A model generated the notes under the pieces. That model searched no databases and was not told the DNA's origin. It saw only the letters and a list, made by a program, of their open reading frames with translations. A stretch of DNA of 64,000 nt from Phycisphaerae bacterium. GTDB lineage: Bacteria; Planctomycetota; Phycisphaerae; JAJVII01. This document shows positions 1 through 8,204 of this stretch, piece by piece (position 1 is the stretch's first letter; the number at the start of each line of letters is the position of its first letter). The position numbers were made by a program, and so were the translations under genes. The stretch lies in contig JAJVII010000035.1 in assembly GCA_022072085.1 (NCBI GenBank), positions 21,105 through 85,104 on the forward strand, given 5' to 3'.

Positions 1-369
1 GTCTTCGCCGTCGAGACCGGCCAGGAGCCGGCCGACGTGCTGGGCGGACTTCTGAGCGAGTTCAACAACCCGGCGCTGGGGGTGAACTACGACCCGGCCA
101 ACCTGCTGATGAACGGGTTCGACCCGATCGGCGGCGTGGCGGAGGTCTGCGATCGCATCGTCTACGTCCACGCCAAGGACGCCCGCCGCGGCCCGCCGGG
201 ACGCGAGGCGCCACTGGGCGAGGGCGAGGTCGACTATCGCGCCTTCGTTGCCGCGCTGGTCGGCGCCGGATATCATGGCTGGCACACCGTGGAGCGGAAA
301 TACAGCGTGAACGCCGTGGCCGAACTGGCGGCGGCGGGTTCCTATCTTCGCAAGGTCCGTTCGAGCTGA
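1..369 (+). CDS. Sugar phosphate isomerase/epimerase, C-terminal part (partial)
   Basis: The reading frame is open from base 1, so the N-terminus lies outside the window; 122 residues remain. The piece reads like the last strands of a xylose-isomerase-like TIM barrel: NNPALGVNYDPANL and VYVHAKDARR are typical of the metal-site strands, in which Asp, His and Glu bind the divalent ion. The late segment GYHGWHTVERKY supplies another probable acidic ligand. Family members interconvert sugars, sugar phosphates or inositols. It ends 15 bp before the GH4 gene and is probably its operon partner. The exact substrate cannot be told. Confidence 0.8.
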   Translation, partial: VFAVETGQEPADVLGGLLSEFNNPALGVNYDPANLLMNGFDPIGGVAEVCDRIVYVHAKDARRGPPGREAPLGEGEVDYRAFVAALVGAGYHGWHTVERKYSVNAVAELAAAGSYLRKVRSS

Positions 370-384
370 ACAAGGAGCCGCAGA

Positions 385-1770
385 ATGAAGAAGGGCCCCA
401 AGGTAGTCGTGGTCGGCGCCGGCAGCATGTTTTTCGGGCGACAGGCCCTTTGGCAGATGCTGCACTCGGAGGTGCTGCGGACCGGGACGCTGACGCTGGT
501 GGACACAGACGAGAGCCGGCTGAAGCGGCTGCTGGCGCTGGGCCGCCTGCTGATCGACCACCTCGACAGCCCGCTGACGCTCGAGGGCTCGGTCGACCGG
601 CGCGACGTGCTGGAGGGCGCGGACTTCGTCGTGCTCAGCTTCGCCGACCGCGGCGTGCACTTCCGAGGCGTGGATGTCGCGGTCTCCGCGAAGCACGGCG
701 TGCGGATGTGCTCCGGCGACACGATCGGGCCCGGCGGCATTTTCCGCACGCTGCGCGAGCTGCCGGAGATCCTCAACGTCGCCCGCGACGTGGAGCGGCT
801 CTGCCCATCGGCGTGGGTTATCAACTACATCAACCCGACCGCTGCCAACGGCATCGGCCTGATGCGGCACGCCCCCAACCTCAAGAGCTTCGCCCTGTGC
901 GACGGGCTGCACATGCCGCACGTGAAGCGGCGCTACCTGGCGCGGGCGGGCGTCGTCGCCGAGGCGAAGGACGCGACGCCGCAGATGGAGGCCGACTTCG
1001 ACCTGCGCATCACCGGCGTGAACCACTTCACCTGGCTGCTCGGGGCGACCTACAAAGGCCGCGACGTGCTGGACGACATTCGCGCGTCGGTCGCGGCCGA
1101 GGCGGCCAAGGAGACCGACACCGGCCACGCCAAGGCCCGCTATAACCAGTCCTATGCCCTGGCGCTGTGGGACATCTTCGGCTGCTACCCGGCCTGCATC
1201 GCCCACACCAAGGAGTACGTCCCCTACTGGCAGGGCCACACGACCGGCCGCGACCGGCTTCCGGCGCTCTCGCTGTTCGACGCCGCCGAGCGCCAGCTCA
1301 AGCACGACGCGATGTGGGAGGAGATCGACGCCTTCATCGCAGGCCGAAAGCCGCTGGACGATTTCGTCGCCAACTTCGGACCCGACCACGCGACCGACAT
1401 CATCGAGTCGATGTGGAGCGGCGCAGGCAAGCGGTTCTACGTCAACACGGCCAACCGCGGCGCGGTCGGCGACCTGCCCGACGACGCATTCCTGGAAATG
1501 CTCTGCGACCTGGACATGGGCGGCCCGCGGCCGCTGCCCTGCGGCCGGTTTCCCGACGGGTTGCGCTCGCTCCAGCAGCAGGTGCTGGACACCCACGAAC
1601 TGACCGTCGAGGCCGCGGTGACCTGCGACCGCGGCGTCCTCCGCCGGGCGATGCTGACCGATCCCATCGTCAACAGCGTCGCCGACGCCGATGCGATCAT
1701 CGACGAACTGCTGCTCGCCGAGCGCGACGCGCTGCCCGAAGCGTGGACCGAAGGGGTGGCGGTGGCGTGA
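385..1770 (+). CDS. GH4 family NAD-dependent alpha-glycosidase/galactosidase-like protein
   Basis: A 461-residue cytoplasmic protein, normal for glycoside hydrolase family 4, whose members use NAD+ and a divalent metal to open glycosides by a redox-elimination mechanism. A Rossmann start VVVVGAGSMFF (about residues 7-17) and SGDTIGPGGIFRTLREL (around 117) match the family. INYINPTAANG, a Cys in FALCDGLHMPH and a His in GVNHFTWLLG occupy the expected substrate and metal positions. AAGGAG lies about 8 bp before the ATG. It follows a sugar isomerase-like gene by 15 bp. The alpha-galactosidase/glucuronidase branch seems likelier than the 6-phospho branch, but this is not settled. Confidence 0.85.
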   Translation: MKKGPKVVVVGAGSMFFGRQALWQMLHSEVLRTGTLTLVDTDESRLKRLLALGRLLIDHLDSPLTLEGSVDRRDVLEGADFVVLSFADRGVHFRGVDVAVSAKHGVRMCSGDTIGPGGIFRTLRELPEILNVARDVERLCPSAWVINYINPTAANGIGLMRHAPNLKSFALCDGLHMPHVKRRYLARAGVVAEAKDATPQMEADFDLRITGVNHFTWLLGATYKGRDVLDDIRASVAAEAAKETDTGHAKARYNQSYALALWDIFGCYPACIAHTKEYVPYWQGHTTGRDRLPALSLFDAAERQLKHDAMWEEIDAFIAGRKPLDDFVANFGPDHATDIIESMWSGAGKRFYVNTANRGAVGDLPDDAFLEMLCDLDMGGPRPLPCGRFPDGLRSLQQQVLDTHELTVEAAVTCDRGVLRRAMLTDPIVNSVADADAIIDELLLAERDALPEAWTEGVAVA

Positions 1771-1788
1771 CCGCCGGGGCGGCGGGCG

Positions 1789-4173
1789 TCATTCCGCCTT
1801 GTCCCTGGCCGTCGCGGGGTCGTAGCGGAACAGCAGCGTCTGCATCGGGCCGCTGAACCGCGACGGGACCAGGGCGACGACCACGTCGTGCACCGGGTCG
1901 TACCTCATCGCGGACTCGGTGCCGTAAGCGCCCTTGGGCAGGGCCACGTCGAGGTGTCGCCACTTGTTCGTCGTGCAGTCCACGGCGTAGACCTTGTCCT
2001 GGCTGGACATCATCAGCAGAGCGTCCTGCCGGGGCAGGTAGACGACCTCGCGGCAGATGGCCGCCGGCCCGGTCGTCGTCAGCGCCTCCCACCTGCCGTC
2101 GCCGTCGGCCGACATCGCCCGCGCGTGCACCTCGACCTTCTGGGCGTCGCCCATCAGGTGGATCAGCCGGTCGCGCTTGGAGTCGTAGACAACCGGCTGC
2201 CATTCGAAGTGGTAGCCCTTCTTCCCGGCGCTGGTCGGGCCCTTGCGGTCGATGGCCGACCAGGTCACCCGGTCGTCCCTGACGGTCGCCTTGTAGAGCG
2301 TGCCTTCGTTCATCGCGCAGAGGCCCGCCGGCGTCGTGCACAACGCCAGGTGCCACGTGTTGTCGAACGGGCGACCGAGGCTCGGCAGCGACATCTTCTT
2401 CGTGGCCGGATCGAAGACCCAGGTCCAGCGGCCCATCTTCTTCGAGTCGTAGGCGACGGCGCTGTCCGGGTCGGACGGGTCCCAGGCCAGTTGCACGCCG
2501 TCGCGGATCGTCATCCGCGGGCAGTAGACCACCCGCTTGCTGACCGGGTCGTAGCCGTACCAGAGATAGGTGTGCTGGCTCCAGGGTCGGCAGTGATAGG
2601 CATAGCCCCACGGTGAGGCGTTGCCGCCCTCGATATACGGCGGAAAACTCGGCGGGTAGGCCTGCGACCAGCGATTGATGGCCACGTCGTAGATCGCCCA
2701 GTCGTTGCCGCTGTATCCGGAGTGCCCGCCGCCGGTGTAGATCACGCGTCCGGCGTTGGTGTCCATGATCGCGCCAGACCAGGTCTTGCTGATCAACAGG
2801 CCGGGCGGCTTGGCGTCGACGAAGATGTTGGCCGGCAGGGCGGCGAGCATCTTCGCGGTCGCCGCCGGATCGGGTGGCGGGGCGTCGGCCAGCGAGTTGC
2901 GCTGATCGGGATACTTCCATGCGACGGTCCCGGGCGGGCTGCCCTTGAGTTTGGACGTTACGCCGGCCGACGCGTCGTAACGCAGGGCGTAGGTTCTCCT
3001 CTGCGAGCCGACGGCGACCATCAGCGCGACGCCCGGCGTGCCGCAGCCGGCGGCCGTCATCCATCCGCTCGCGACCGTCAGCTTGTCCTCGACCGGGCTC
3101 CAGCGGTCGGCGGCCACGTCGTAGGCCCACGTCTGCTTCGGCTCGCGCGTCGCCGAGTGCGTCCGGTCCTCGCCCAGGGCGTTGTATTCGCACGCAATGA
3201 CGTGCCCGCCGCCGACGGCCGCGACCGCGGGCGCGAACATCGGCGGCGGCGAAGGATCGGGACGCCGCTGCTCCCAGCGGCGATCCTTGCAGCGATAGAC
3301 CCACGTGTCGTTGAGGGCGGCCGTCTGGTCGTAGCCGCCGAACAGGACCATCGTCTGCGTCGCCGGGTCGTATACGATCGGCGCGGTGCAGCGCAGCGGC
3401 GGCTCGATCTGGCCGCCCAGCCGCCGCCAGGTGTTGTTCGCGCAGTCGTAGAGCCACGTGTGGGCCCCGCCGTCGAGGTTCAGGGCGTCGCCGCCGCCGA
3501 ACAGAAGGGCCTCGTCGTTGACCGGGTCGTAGCAGAGGCCGGCCCAGGCGAGTTGCTCGCAGGCGGCCGGCTGCCGCTGCGGGGCGAGGTCCGTCCATGT
3601 GTTGTCGGTGGGGTTCAGCGCGAAGGTATGCCCGCCGGCGTAGAAGAGGACGCGCTTGCGTTTAGAGTCATAGCAGGCCTGGTTGAACAGGCATAGCGGG
3701 CTGGGCCGCTGCACGCCGTCGAAGTCGTGGAACTCGACCTGGTTGCACGCGGTGTTGCCGACCGATCGCAGCGGCGGGCCCTTGGCGTCGCCGTTCTGGC
3801 CGTACAGCGTGAACGGCGGAAACTTTCCATCGGCCCATGCGTCGCGCTTCGAGATGGGCAGGGCCTCGGCCCATGCGAATCGGCCGGGCTTGGGCTCGAA
3901 GCTCTCCAGTTCGTATCGCAGGTAGCGGTTGCGGGTCGGCATCGCCCCGCCGATGCCCCAGAGATAGAGCCGCCCTGCGTCGGCGGCGAAGACCGCTCCC
4001 GACAACGCCTTGCCCCCGGCGCCGTCTTCCACGGCGATCAGCGTCCACGTGTTCGCGGGCAGCCCGGCCAGGTCCTCGACCTGCGCGGCCTCCGGGAGCT
4101 TCGCGTTGTCGGCGGCCAGCGCGGGCAGACCCGCCGACAGCAGCGACGCGGCGAACAGCATGCAGCGGTTCAT
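1789..4173 (-). CDS. Secreted kelch-type beta-propeller protein
   Basis: A 794-residue protein with a clear signal peptide (MNRCMLFAASLLSAGLPALA), so exported. The body is a chain of kelch-like blades with recurring elements such as VLFGGYDQTAALNDTWVY, LLFGGGDALNLDGGAHTW and VIYTGGGHSGYSGNDWAIY, each a Gly-Gly pair followed by a spaced Trp/Tyr. This suggests one or two seven-bladed propellers. No catalytic copper motif of galactose oxidase is visible, so a binding role is as likely as an enzymatic one. GGAGG precedes the ATG. It is the last gene of the minus-strand run starting at 11752, 87 bp after the NHL gene. Confidence 0.8.
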   Translation of the reverse strand: MNRCMLFAASLLSAGLPALAADNAKLPEAAQVEDLAGLPANTWTLIAVEDGAGGKALSGAVFAADAGRLYLWGIGGAMPTRNRYLRYELESFEPKPGRFAWAEALPISKRDAWADGKFPPFTLYGQNGDAKGPPLRSVGNTACNQVEFHDFDGVQRPSPLCLFNQACYDSKRKRVLFYAGGHTFALNPTDNTWTDLAPQRQPAACEQLAWAGLCYDPVNDEALLFGGGDALNLDGGAHTWLYDCANNTWRRLGGQIEPPLRCTAPIVYDPATQTMVLFGGYDQTAALNDTWVYRCKDRRWEQRRPDPSPPPMFAPAVAAVGGGHVIACEYNALGEDRTHSATREPKQTWAYDVAADRWSPVEDKLTVASGWMTAAGCGTPGVALMVAVGSQRRTYALRYDASAGVTSKLKGSPPGTVAWKYPDQRNSLADAPPPDPAATAKMLAALPANIFVDAKPPGLLISKTWSGAIMDTNAGRVIYTGGGHSGYSGNDWAIYDVAINRWSQAYPPSFPPYIEGGNASPWGYAYHCRPWSQHTYLWYGYDPVSKRVVYCPRMTIRDGVQLAWDPSDPDSAVAYDSKKMGRWTWVFDPATKKMSLPSLGRPFDNTWHLALCTTPAGLCAMNEGTLYKATVRDDRVTWSAIDRKGPTSAGKKGYHFEWQPVVYDSKRDRLIHLMGDAQKVEVHARAMSADGDGRWEALTTTGPAAICREVVYLPRQDALLMMSSQDKVYAVDCTTNKWRHLDVALPKGAYGTESAMRYDPVHDVVVALVPSRFSGPMQTLLFRYDPATARDKAE

Positions 4174-4260
4174 CTTGCCTCCATCGGCCGGTCACTGTCC
4201 GGCCAGTTTGCAGCTTGCCTCAGCCGACCACGTCCGGGCCAGCCGCCGCCGACGAGGCGG

Positions 4261-6798
4261 TCACCTTGTCTCGCAGGTCGCCTCGGCCGAGGGGACCAGG
4301 TCGACGCGGAGAATGCGGCGGTTGATGAAATCGGTGACGTAGACGCCGCCGCGCCCGACGCTGACGGCGTAGGGCCAGGCCATCGGGATCCCCGGCGTGG
4401 CGATGCGGCTGCCCGCGCCGGCTGAGTCTTCGTTGCCGTAATCGCCGAAACGCAGAATCGGATTGTTGGCCGCATCCACCACGGCGACCTCGAACGCCCC
4501 GGTGTCGGGGATGAACACCCGGCCGAAGCGATCGACCGTGAACCGGTCGGTGTAGCAGCCGCAGCCGTGACCGGCCGGCACGACGGCAAACCCCGGGTGG
4601 ACCCATGTCGCCCCGGCGATGAACGCGTCGACCAGGGGGTTGCGCATCTTCGTCATCGCGTCGGCGCCGGCCGGGGGCCAGCCCTCGCGGACGGGCGCGC
4701 CGCTGCGCCGCTGCTGATAGATCAGTCGCCCGCCGGCCGCGGGGAACTTGACGACGCTGCCGTAGAAATTCGCATAGCCCAGACTGGAAACCTTGGCGTC
4801 CATCTGGCCCGGGAATGTCCATCCCGGCGGCATCATGCCGACGCCCAGGTAGATGTTGCCCGCCGCGTCGAGCACCGGCGAGCCGTCGGACTTCTGCGTG
4901 CCGGTCACGATCAGGCGGCTCCTGATTGTGCCGTCGGGCGCGTAGACCGTCAGGCCGGAACCCGAGTCATCCTCGCCGCGGTCCTCGATCATGATTTCAC
5001 CGCGGGGCGAGACGGCAAAGCCCTTGCTCGCGGTCGTGCCGTGACCGCTTACGCCCATCGGCAGTTTGGCCAGTTCATTGGTTGTCAGGCCGGGCATCGG
5101 CAGCGGCTGGCCTTCGCGGTCGAAGCGGTCGATGGCGATCTCGCCCGGCGAGTAGCGCGTGCTGCGGAGCACGTAGAGCGAGCCGTCTGGGCCGACGCCC
5201 ACGTCGTGGCCGCGAATCTTGTCCAACAGCTTTGTCTCGCCTGTGCGGCCGTCAACCCGGGCGAACTGGTGCTCGCTGTAGCTGTGGATGAAGACGTCGT
5301 CGTTGACAGGCGAAGCGGCGATCTGGAAGACGTCCGGCAGTTGGCGGTGGCGGATCACCTCGACCGGCTCTGACAGCGTGCCGCCGTCGTCGACGACCTT
5401 CTCCACGCCGCGGCGGGGCTGGGGGTTCTCCCAGGTGTCGAAGAACGTGCGGGCCAGCCAGATCACCGGCGACTCGCCGGCCGTGTCCAGGGCCATGGCC
5501 GGGTAGCTGCCGTCCAGGTCGATGCTCGTCGACGCCGGCTTGCCGATGCCCGGGAACCGCACGAGCCGGCACTCGCGCTTGCGGTAGTCGAGCACCTTGT
5601 AGGTGACGACGTAGATGACCCCGCTCCGCGAATCGACAGCCACCTGCTCAGCCGCCGGGCAGTCCACCTGGCCGGCCCATTTGCCTTCGGCGTCGAAGAC
5701 GGCCACCCGCCCGTTGTCGTAGTCGCAGACGTAGACCCGGCCGGCTGCGTCGGTTGCCAGGCCTCGGGGCCGCGACAGGTGGGCATGGTCGTCGCCGGCC
5801 TTGTAGAGTTCGCCGATGAACGGCTTGGCCAGTTCCTTGTCGTCCAGGCCGACGCGGTAGACGACATGATGCGGCGGGGTGCTCTTGGCGTCCCAGCTCA
5901 TGCGGTCATCGTTGCCGTTGCCTTTGCGCTGACCGGCAGTGTATATGCACTTGCCGTCAGGGCTCAGCGCGACGAAGCAGAGGCCGTGGGCGATCTTCTC
6001 GCCGCCGGCGAAGGGCCCGACGTAACCGGACGCCGGCACCGATCCGTCGGTGTTCACATAGAGGATGTGCTGATCTCGCAGCCCGCCGTTGTGGGTCTTG
6101 CTCGCGTTGACCAGCACGATGCGTCCGTCGCGGGTAATCGGCATGGTCTGCGGCCGCATGCCGGTCGAGAGCGGATAGAGGTCTCGGTGCGTGTGCAGGT
6201 AGATTTGCGGGACGATTCGCCCGTCGGGCAATTTGGCGCGGGGCAGGCCGGCCAGCCCGTCGGCCGCCAGGTTCGCGGGATAGGGCATTACCGTGCGGAC
6301 GTACTTGCCTTCCTTCGTGAACGCCTGGAGCAAGAAGGTGCTCTTGGTCTGGCCATGCTCCATCAGCACGTAGAGCAGACCGTCGGGCCCGACGTTCACC
6401 GCCCGCGGGGCGAAACTGATGCCCGGCTCGTCAAACAGCACGCGGCCGAGTTTCGCCGTTGTGCCCAGCCCGACGCGGACGCGGAAAGGTCCGCGGTCGG
6501 CCGGCACGGGCGCCCCGATATCGTCAGCGCCGTCCCATGCCAGCGACTGGTCGAGCGAGTCGGGCTTCAGCGGCGCGGGGGCGTTGGGGCCCAGCACGCC
6601 CGCAGCTACGTGGCGGACGATGCTGCCGGCCTTGTCGAGTATCGCGACCTCGACGTCGGTCGGCTCCGAAGCCGCGAAGCGGATGAGGGTCCGGTCGCCA
6701 TTGCGCTCGGCAACGGGGGGCGAGGCGAACTTCACCTGTCCGCCCCGCGCAGACGTGACGGCCAACAGCAGAGCCGCGATTGCCGTCGAGCCCTTCAT
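4261..6798 (-). CDS. Secreted NHL-repeat beta-propeller protein
   Basis: 845 residues with a short signal peptide (MKGSTAIAALLLAVTSARGG). Residues about 30-110 resemble a FlgD-type Ig-like domain (LAWDGADDIGAPVPADRGPF). The remainder is NHL-like blades, for example LSRPRGLATDAAGRVYVCDY, DVGVGPDGSLYVL, FTVDRFGRVFIPDTG and VSVGRGGVYVTDFINRRIL. Such proteins are usually exported binding or surface proteins; no active site is visible. AGGAG precedes the ATG, and the gene starts 25 bp downstream of the six-hairpin gene, so they are probably co-transcribed. Confidence 0.8.
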   Translation of the reverse strand: MKGSTAIAALLLAVTSARGGQVKFASPPVAERNGDRTLIRFAASEPTDVEVAILDKAGSIVRHVAAGVLGPNAPAPLKPDSLDQSLAWDGADDIGAPVPADRGPFRVRVGLGTTAKLGRVLFDEPGISFAPRAVNVGPDGLLYVLMEHGQTKSTFLLQAFTKEGKYVRTVMPYPANLAADGLAGLPRAKLPDGRIVPQIYLHTHRDLYPLSTGMRPQTMPITRDGRIVLVNASKTHNGGLRDQHILYVNTDGSVPASGYVGPFAGGEKIAHGLCFVALSPDGKCIYTAGQRKGNGNDDRMSWDAKSTPPHHVVYRVGLDDKELAKPFIGELYKAGDDHAHLSRPRGLATDAAGRVYVCDYDNGRVAVFDAEGKWAGQVDCPAAEQVAVDSRSGVIYVVTYKVLDYRKRECRLVRFPGIGKPASTSIDLDGSYPAMALDTAGESPVIWLARTFFDTWENPQPRRGVEKVVDDGGTLSEPVEVIRHRQLPDVFQIAASPVNDDVFIHSYSEHQFARVDGRTGETKLLDKIRGHDVGVGPDGSLYVLRSTRYSPGEIAIDRFDREGQPLPMPGLTTNELAKLPMGVSGHGTTASKGFAVSPRGEIMIEDRGEDDSGSGLTVYAPDGTIRSRLIVTGTQKSDGSPVLDAAGNIYLGVGMMPPGWTFPGQMDAKVSSLGYANFYGSVVKFPAAGGRLIYQQRRSGAPVREGWPPAGADAMTKMRNPLVDAFIAGATWVHPGFAVVPAGHGCGCYTDRFTVDRFGRVFIPDTGAFEVAVVDAANNPILRFGDYGNEDSAGAGSRIATPGIPMAWPYAVSVGRGGVYVTDFINRRILRVDLVPSAEATCETR

Positions 6799-6823
6799 GG
6801 GCGTTCTCCTCTTCGGTGTGCCG

Positions 6824-8158
6824 TCAGTCGCCCAGGCCCCAGGCGCTGAAGCCCGCGCCCGTGCCGCGTCCGCTGAGGCGATAGAGCGTCCCGGCGGCGT
6901 AGGCGGTGACCCGCGTGACGACGTAGTCCATGCTCTTGCCGCCGAAGACGCCGCCTTCGCCTTGCTCGTCCTCGCCGCGGAATCCGCCGTCCGCGAGCGG
7001 GTTGCCCGTGCCGGCCACCTGGAGGGCGAGCAGCCTGGGCAGGTTCGCCAGGACCCAGTCGATATGGTCCTCGCCGCCGGCGGCGGCGACGTCCAGCACG
7101 TTGTTGGCCTGGATCGGGAAGACGCAGTAGGGCGGCTGGATGGCCGGGGCGCTTACCGTCCAGCGGACGTAGGCGTTGGCCGAGTCGAGATACTTGCGGT
7201 CGCCGGTTTCCAGCCAGGCGGCCAGCACGACGGTGAGGATGCTGTCGTCGTTGCGGAGCAGGAACTTGTCCCGTCCCTCGCCGATGCCGTGGTGGTGGTT
7301 GGGTGACGGTGGCTTGGCCTTGTCCAGCGCGGCCACCGGCAGGGTCGCCAGGGCGCCGTTCTCGAGCTGGTAGTTCTCGACCACCTGGTCGGCGGCCCAG
7401 AGCACGGGCGTGAGGTACTTCTTCTCGCCGGTGCGGCGGTAGAGGTGCCACAGCGGGATAATCGTGCAGTAGTGGATGCAACTGCGGGCGAAGTCGCCGA
7501 ACTCGATCTTCTGCTGCGGCCAGAGGATCGCCTTGGAGGGCAGGCCCCGCTCGGGCGTCCAGTGGCGGAGGAGGAAGTCGCAGAACATGCGGCCGAGCCG
7601 CAGCCAGTTCGACTGGCCGGTGAGCTTCTCCAGCAGGATCAGGGCGCTGGCGGCCTGGGCGGCGTCGAGCATGCCGCTGACGATGCCCTGGGGGATCAGT
7701 TCGCGGATCGCGCCCAGGCACTGGTCGTAGTGCGGGTCGGTGACGACCAGCGACTCGATGTACTTCGCGCCGAATTCGGCGCTCTGGCGGTATTTCTCGT
7801 CGCCTGTGATCTTGTAGGCGTCGCTCAGGACGAACAGGGCCCGGCCCATGGTCCAGTTCAGCCCGGGCACGAATCGGCCGTCGGGCAGATAGTAGTAATA
7901 GAGGAACCGCCCGCGGTTGGTGTTGAAGGCGATGCCGCGGCTGTCGCTCCAGCTCTTGGACTTGTCGCGGTGACCCTCGAAGGTTTCGGAGGTGAAGTAG
8001 TGATCGTCCCAGACCAGGCGGTCGTCCTCGTAGGGCCGCCACTGGCCCTGCTGGGTGTGGACGAACCAGTCGGCCGCCGCCAGGGCCCGGCCCAGGTGGG
8101 CCTTGCGATCGGTCTCGCTGATCTTCCCGGTCACGACGTCCAGGCGCGTCTTGCTCAT
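6824..8158 (-). CDS. Six-hairpin (alpha/alpha)6-barrel glycosidase-like protein
   Basis: 444 residues without a signal peptide. The sequence is mostly helical with repeated aromatic-rich hairpins (ALAAADWFVHTQQGQW, RALFVLSDAYKITGDEKYR, WLRLGRMFCDFLLRHW, VLAAWLETGDRKYLDSANAY), the pattern of six-hairpin glycosidases such as unsaturated glucuronyl hydrolases and glycan epimerases. I could not identify the catalytic acids with certainty. It lies between a GH123-like hydrolase and two exported propeller proteins, which supports a role in glycan breakdown. GAGGA lies about 9 bp before the start. Confidence 0.6.
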   Translation of the reverse strand: MSKTRLDVVTGKISETDRKAHLGRALAAADWFVHTQQGQWRPYEDDRLVWDDHYFTSETFEGHRDKSKSWSDSRGIAFNTNRGRFLYYYYLPDGRFVPGLNWTMGRALFVLSDAYKITGDEKYRQSAEFGAKYIESLVVTDPHYDQCLGAIRELIPQGIVSGMLDAAQAASALILLEKLTGQSNWLRLGRMFCDFLLRHWTPERGLPSKAILWPQQKIEFGDFARSCIHYCTIIPLWHLYRRTGEKKYLTPVLWAADQVVENYQLENGALATLPVAALDKAKPPSPNHHHGIGEGRDKFLLRNDDSILTVVLAAWLETGDRKYLDSANAYVRWTVSAPAIQPPYCVFPIQANNVLDVAAAGGEDHIDWVLANLPRLLALQVAGTGNPLADGGFRGEDEQGEGGVFGGKSMDYVVTRVTAYAAGTLYRLSGRGTGAGFSAWGLGD

Positions 8159-8204
8159 TCGACAGGTTCCTCAGGGTTGGATGTTCGCAAACCGCCCGCG
8201 GCGG

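Noticed and set aside
1697..3598. Long frames opposite or shifted against real genes, such as the 633-codon frame here and those over dnaE and metH
   Set aside because: Arg/Ala/Pro-rich shadows typical of high-GC DNA, fully overlapping genes with recognised motifs.
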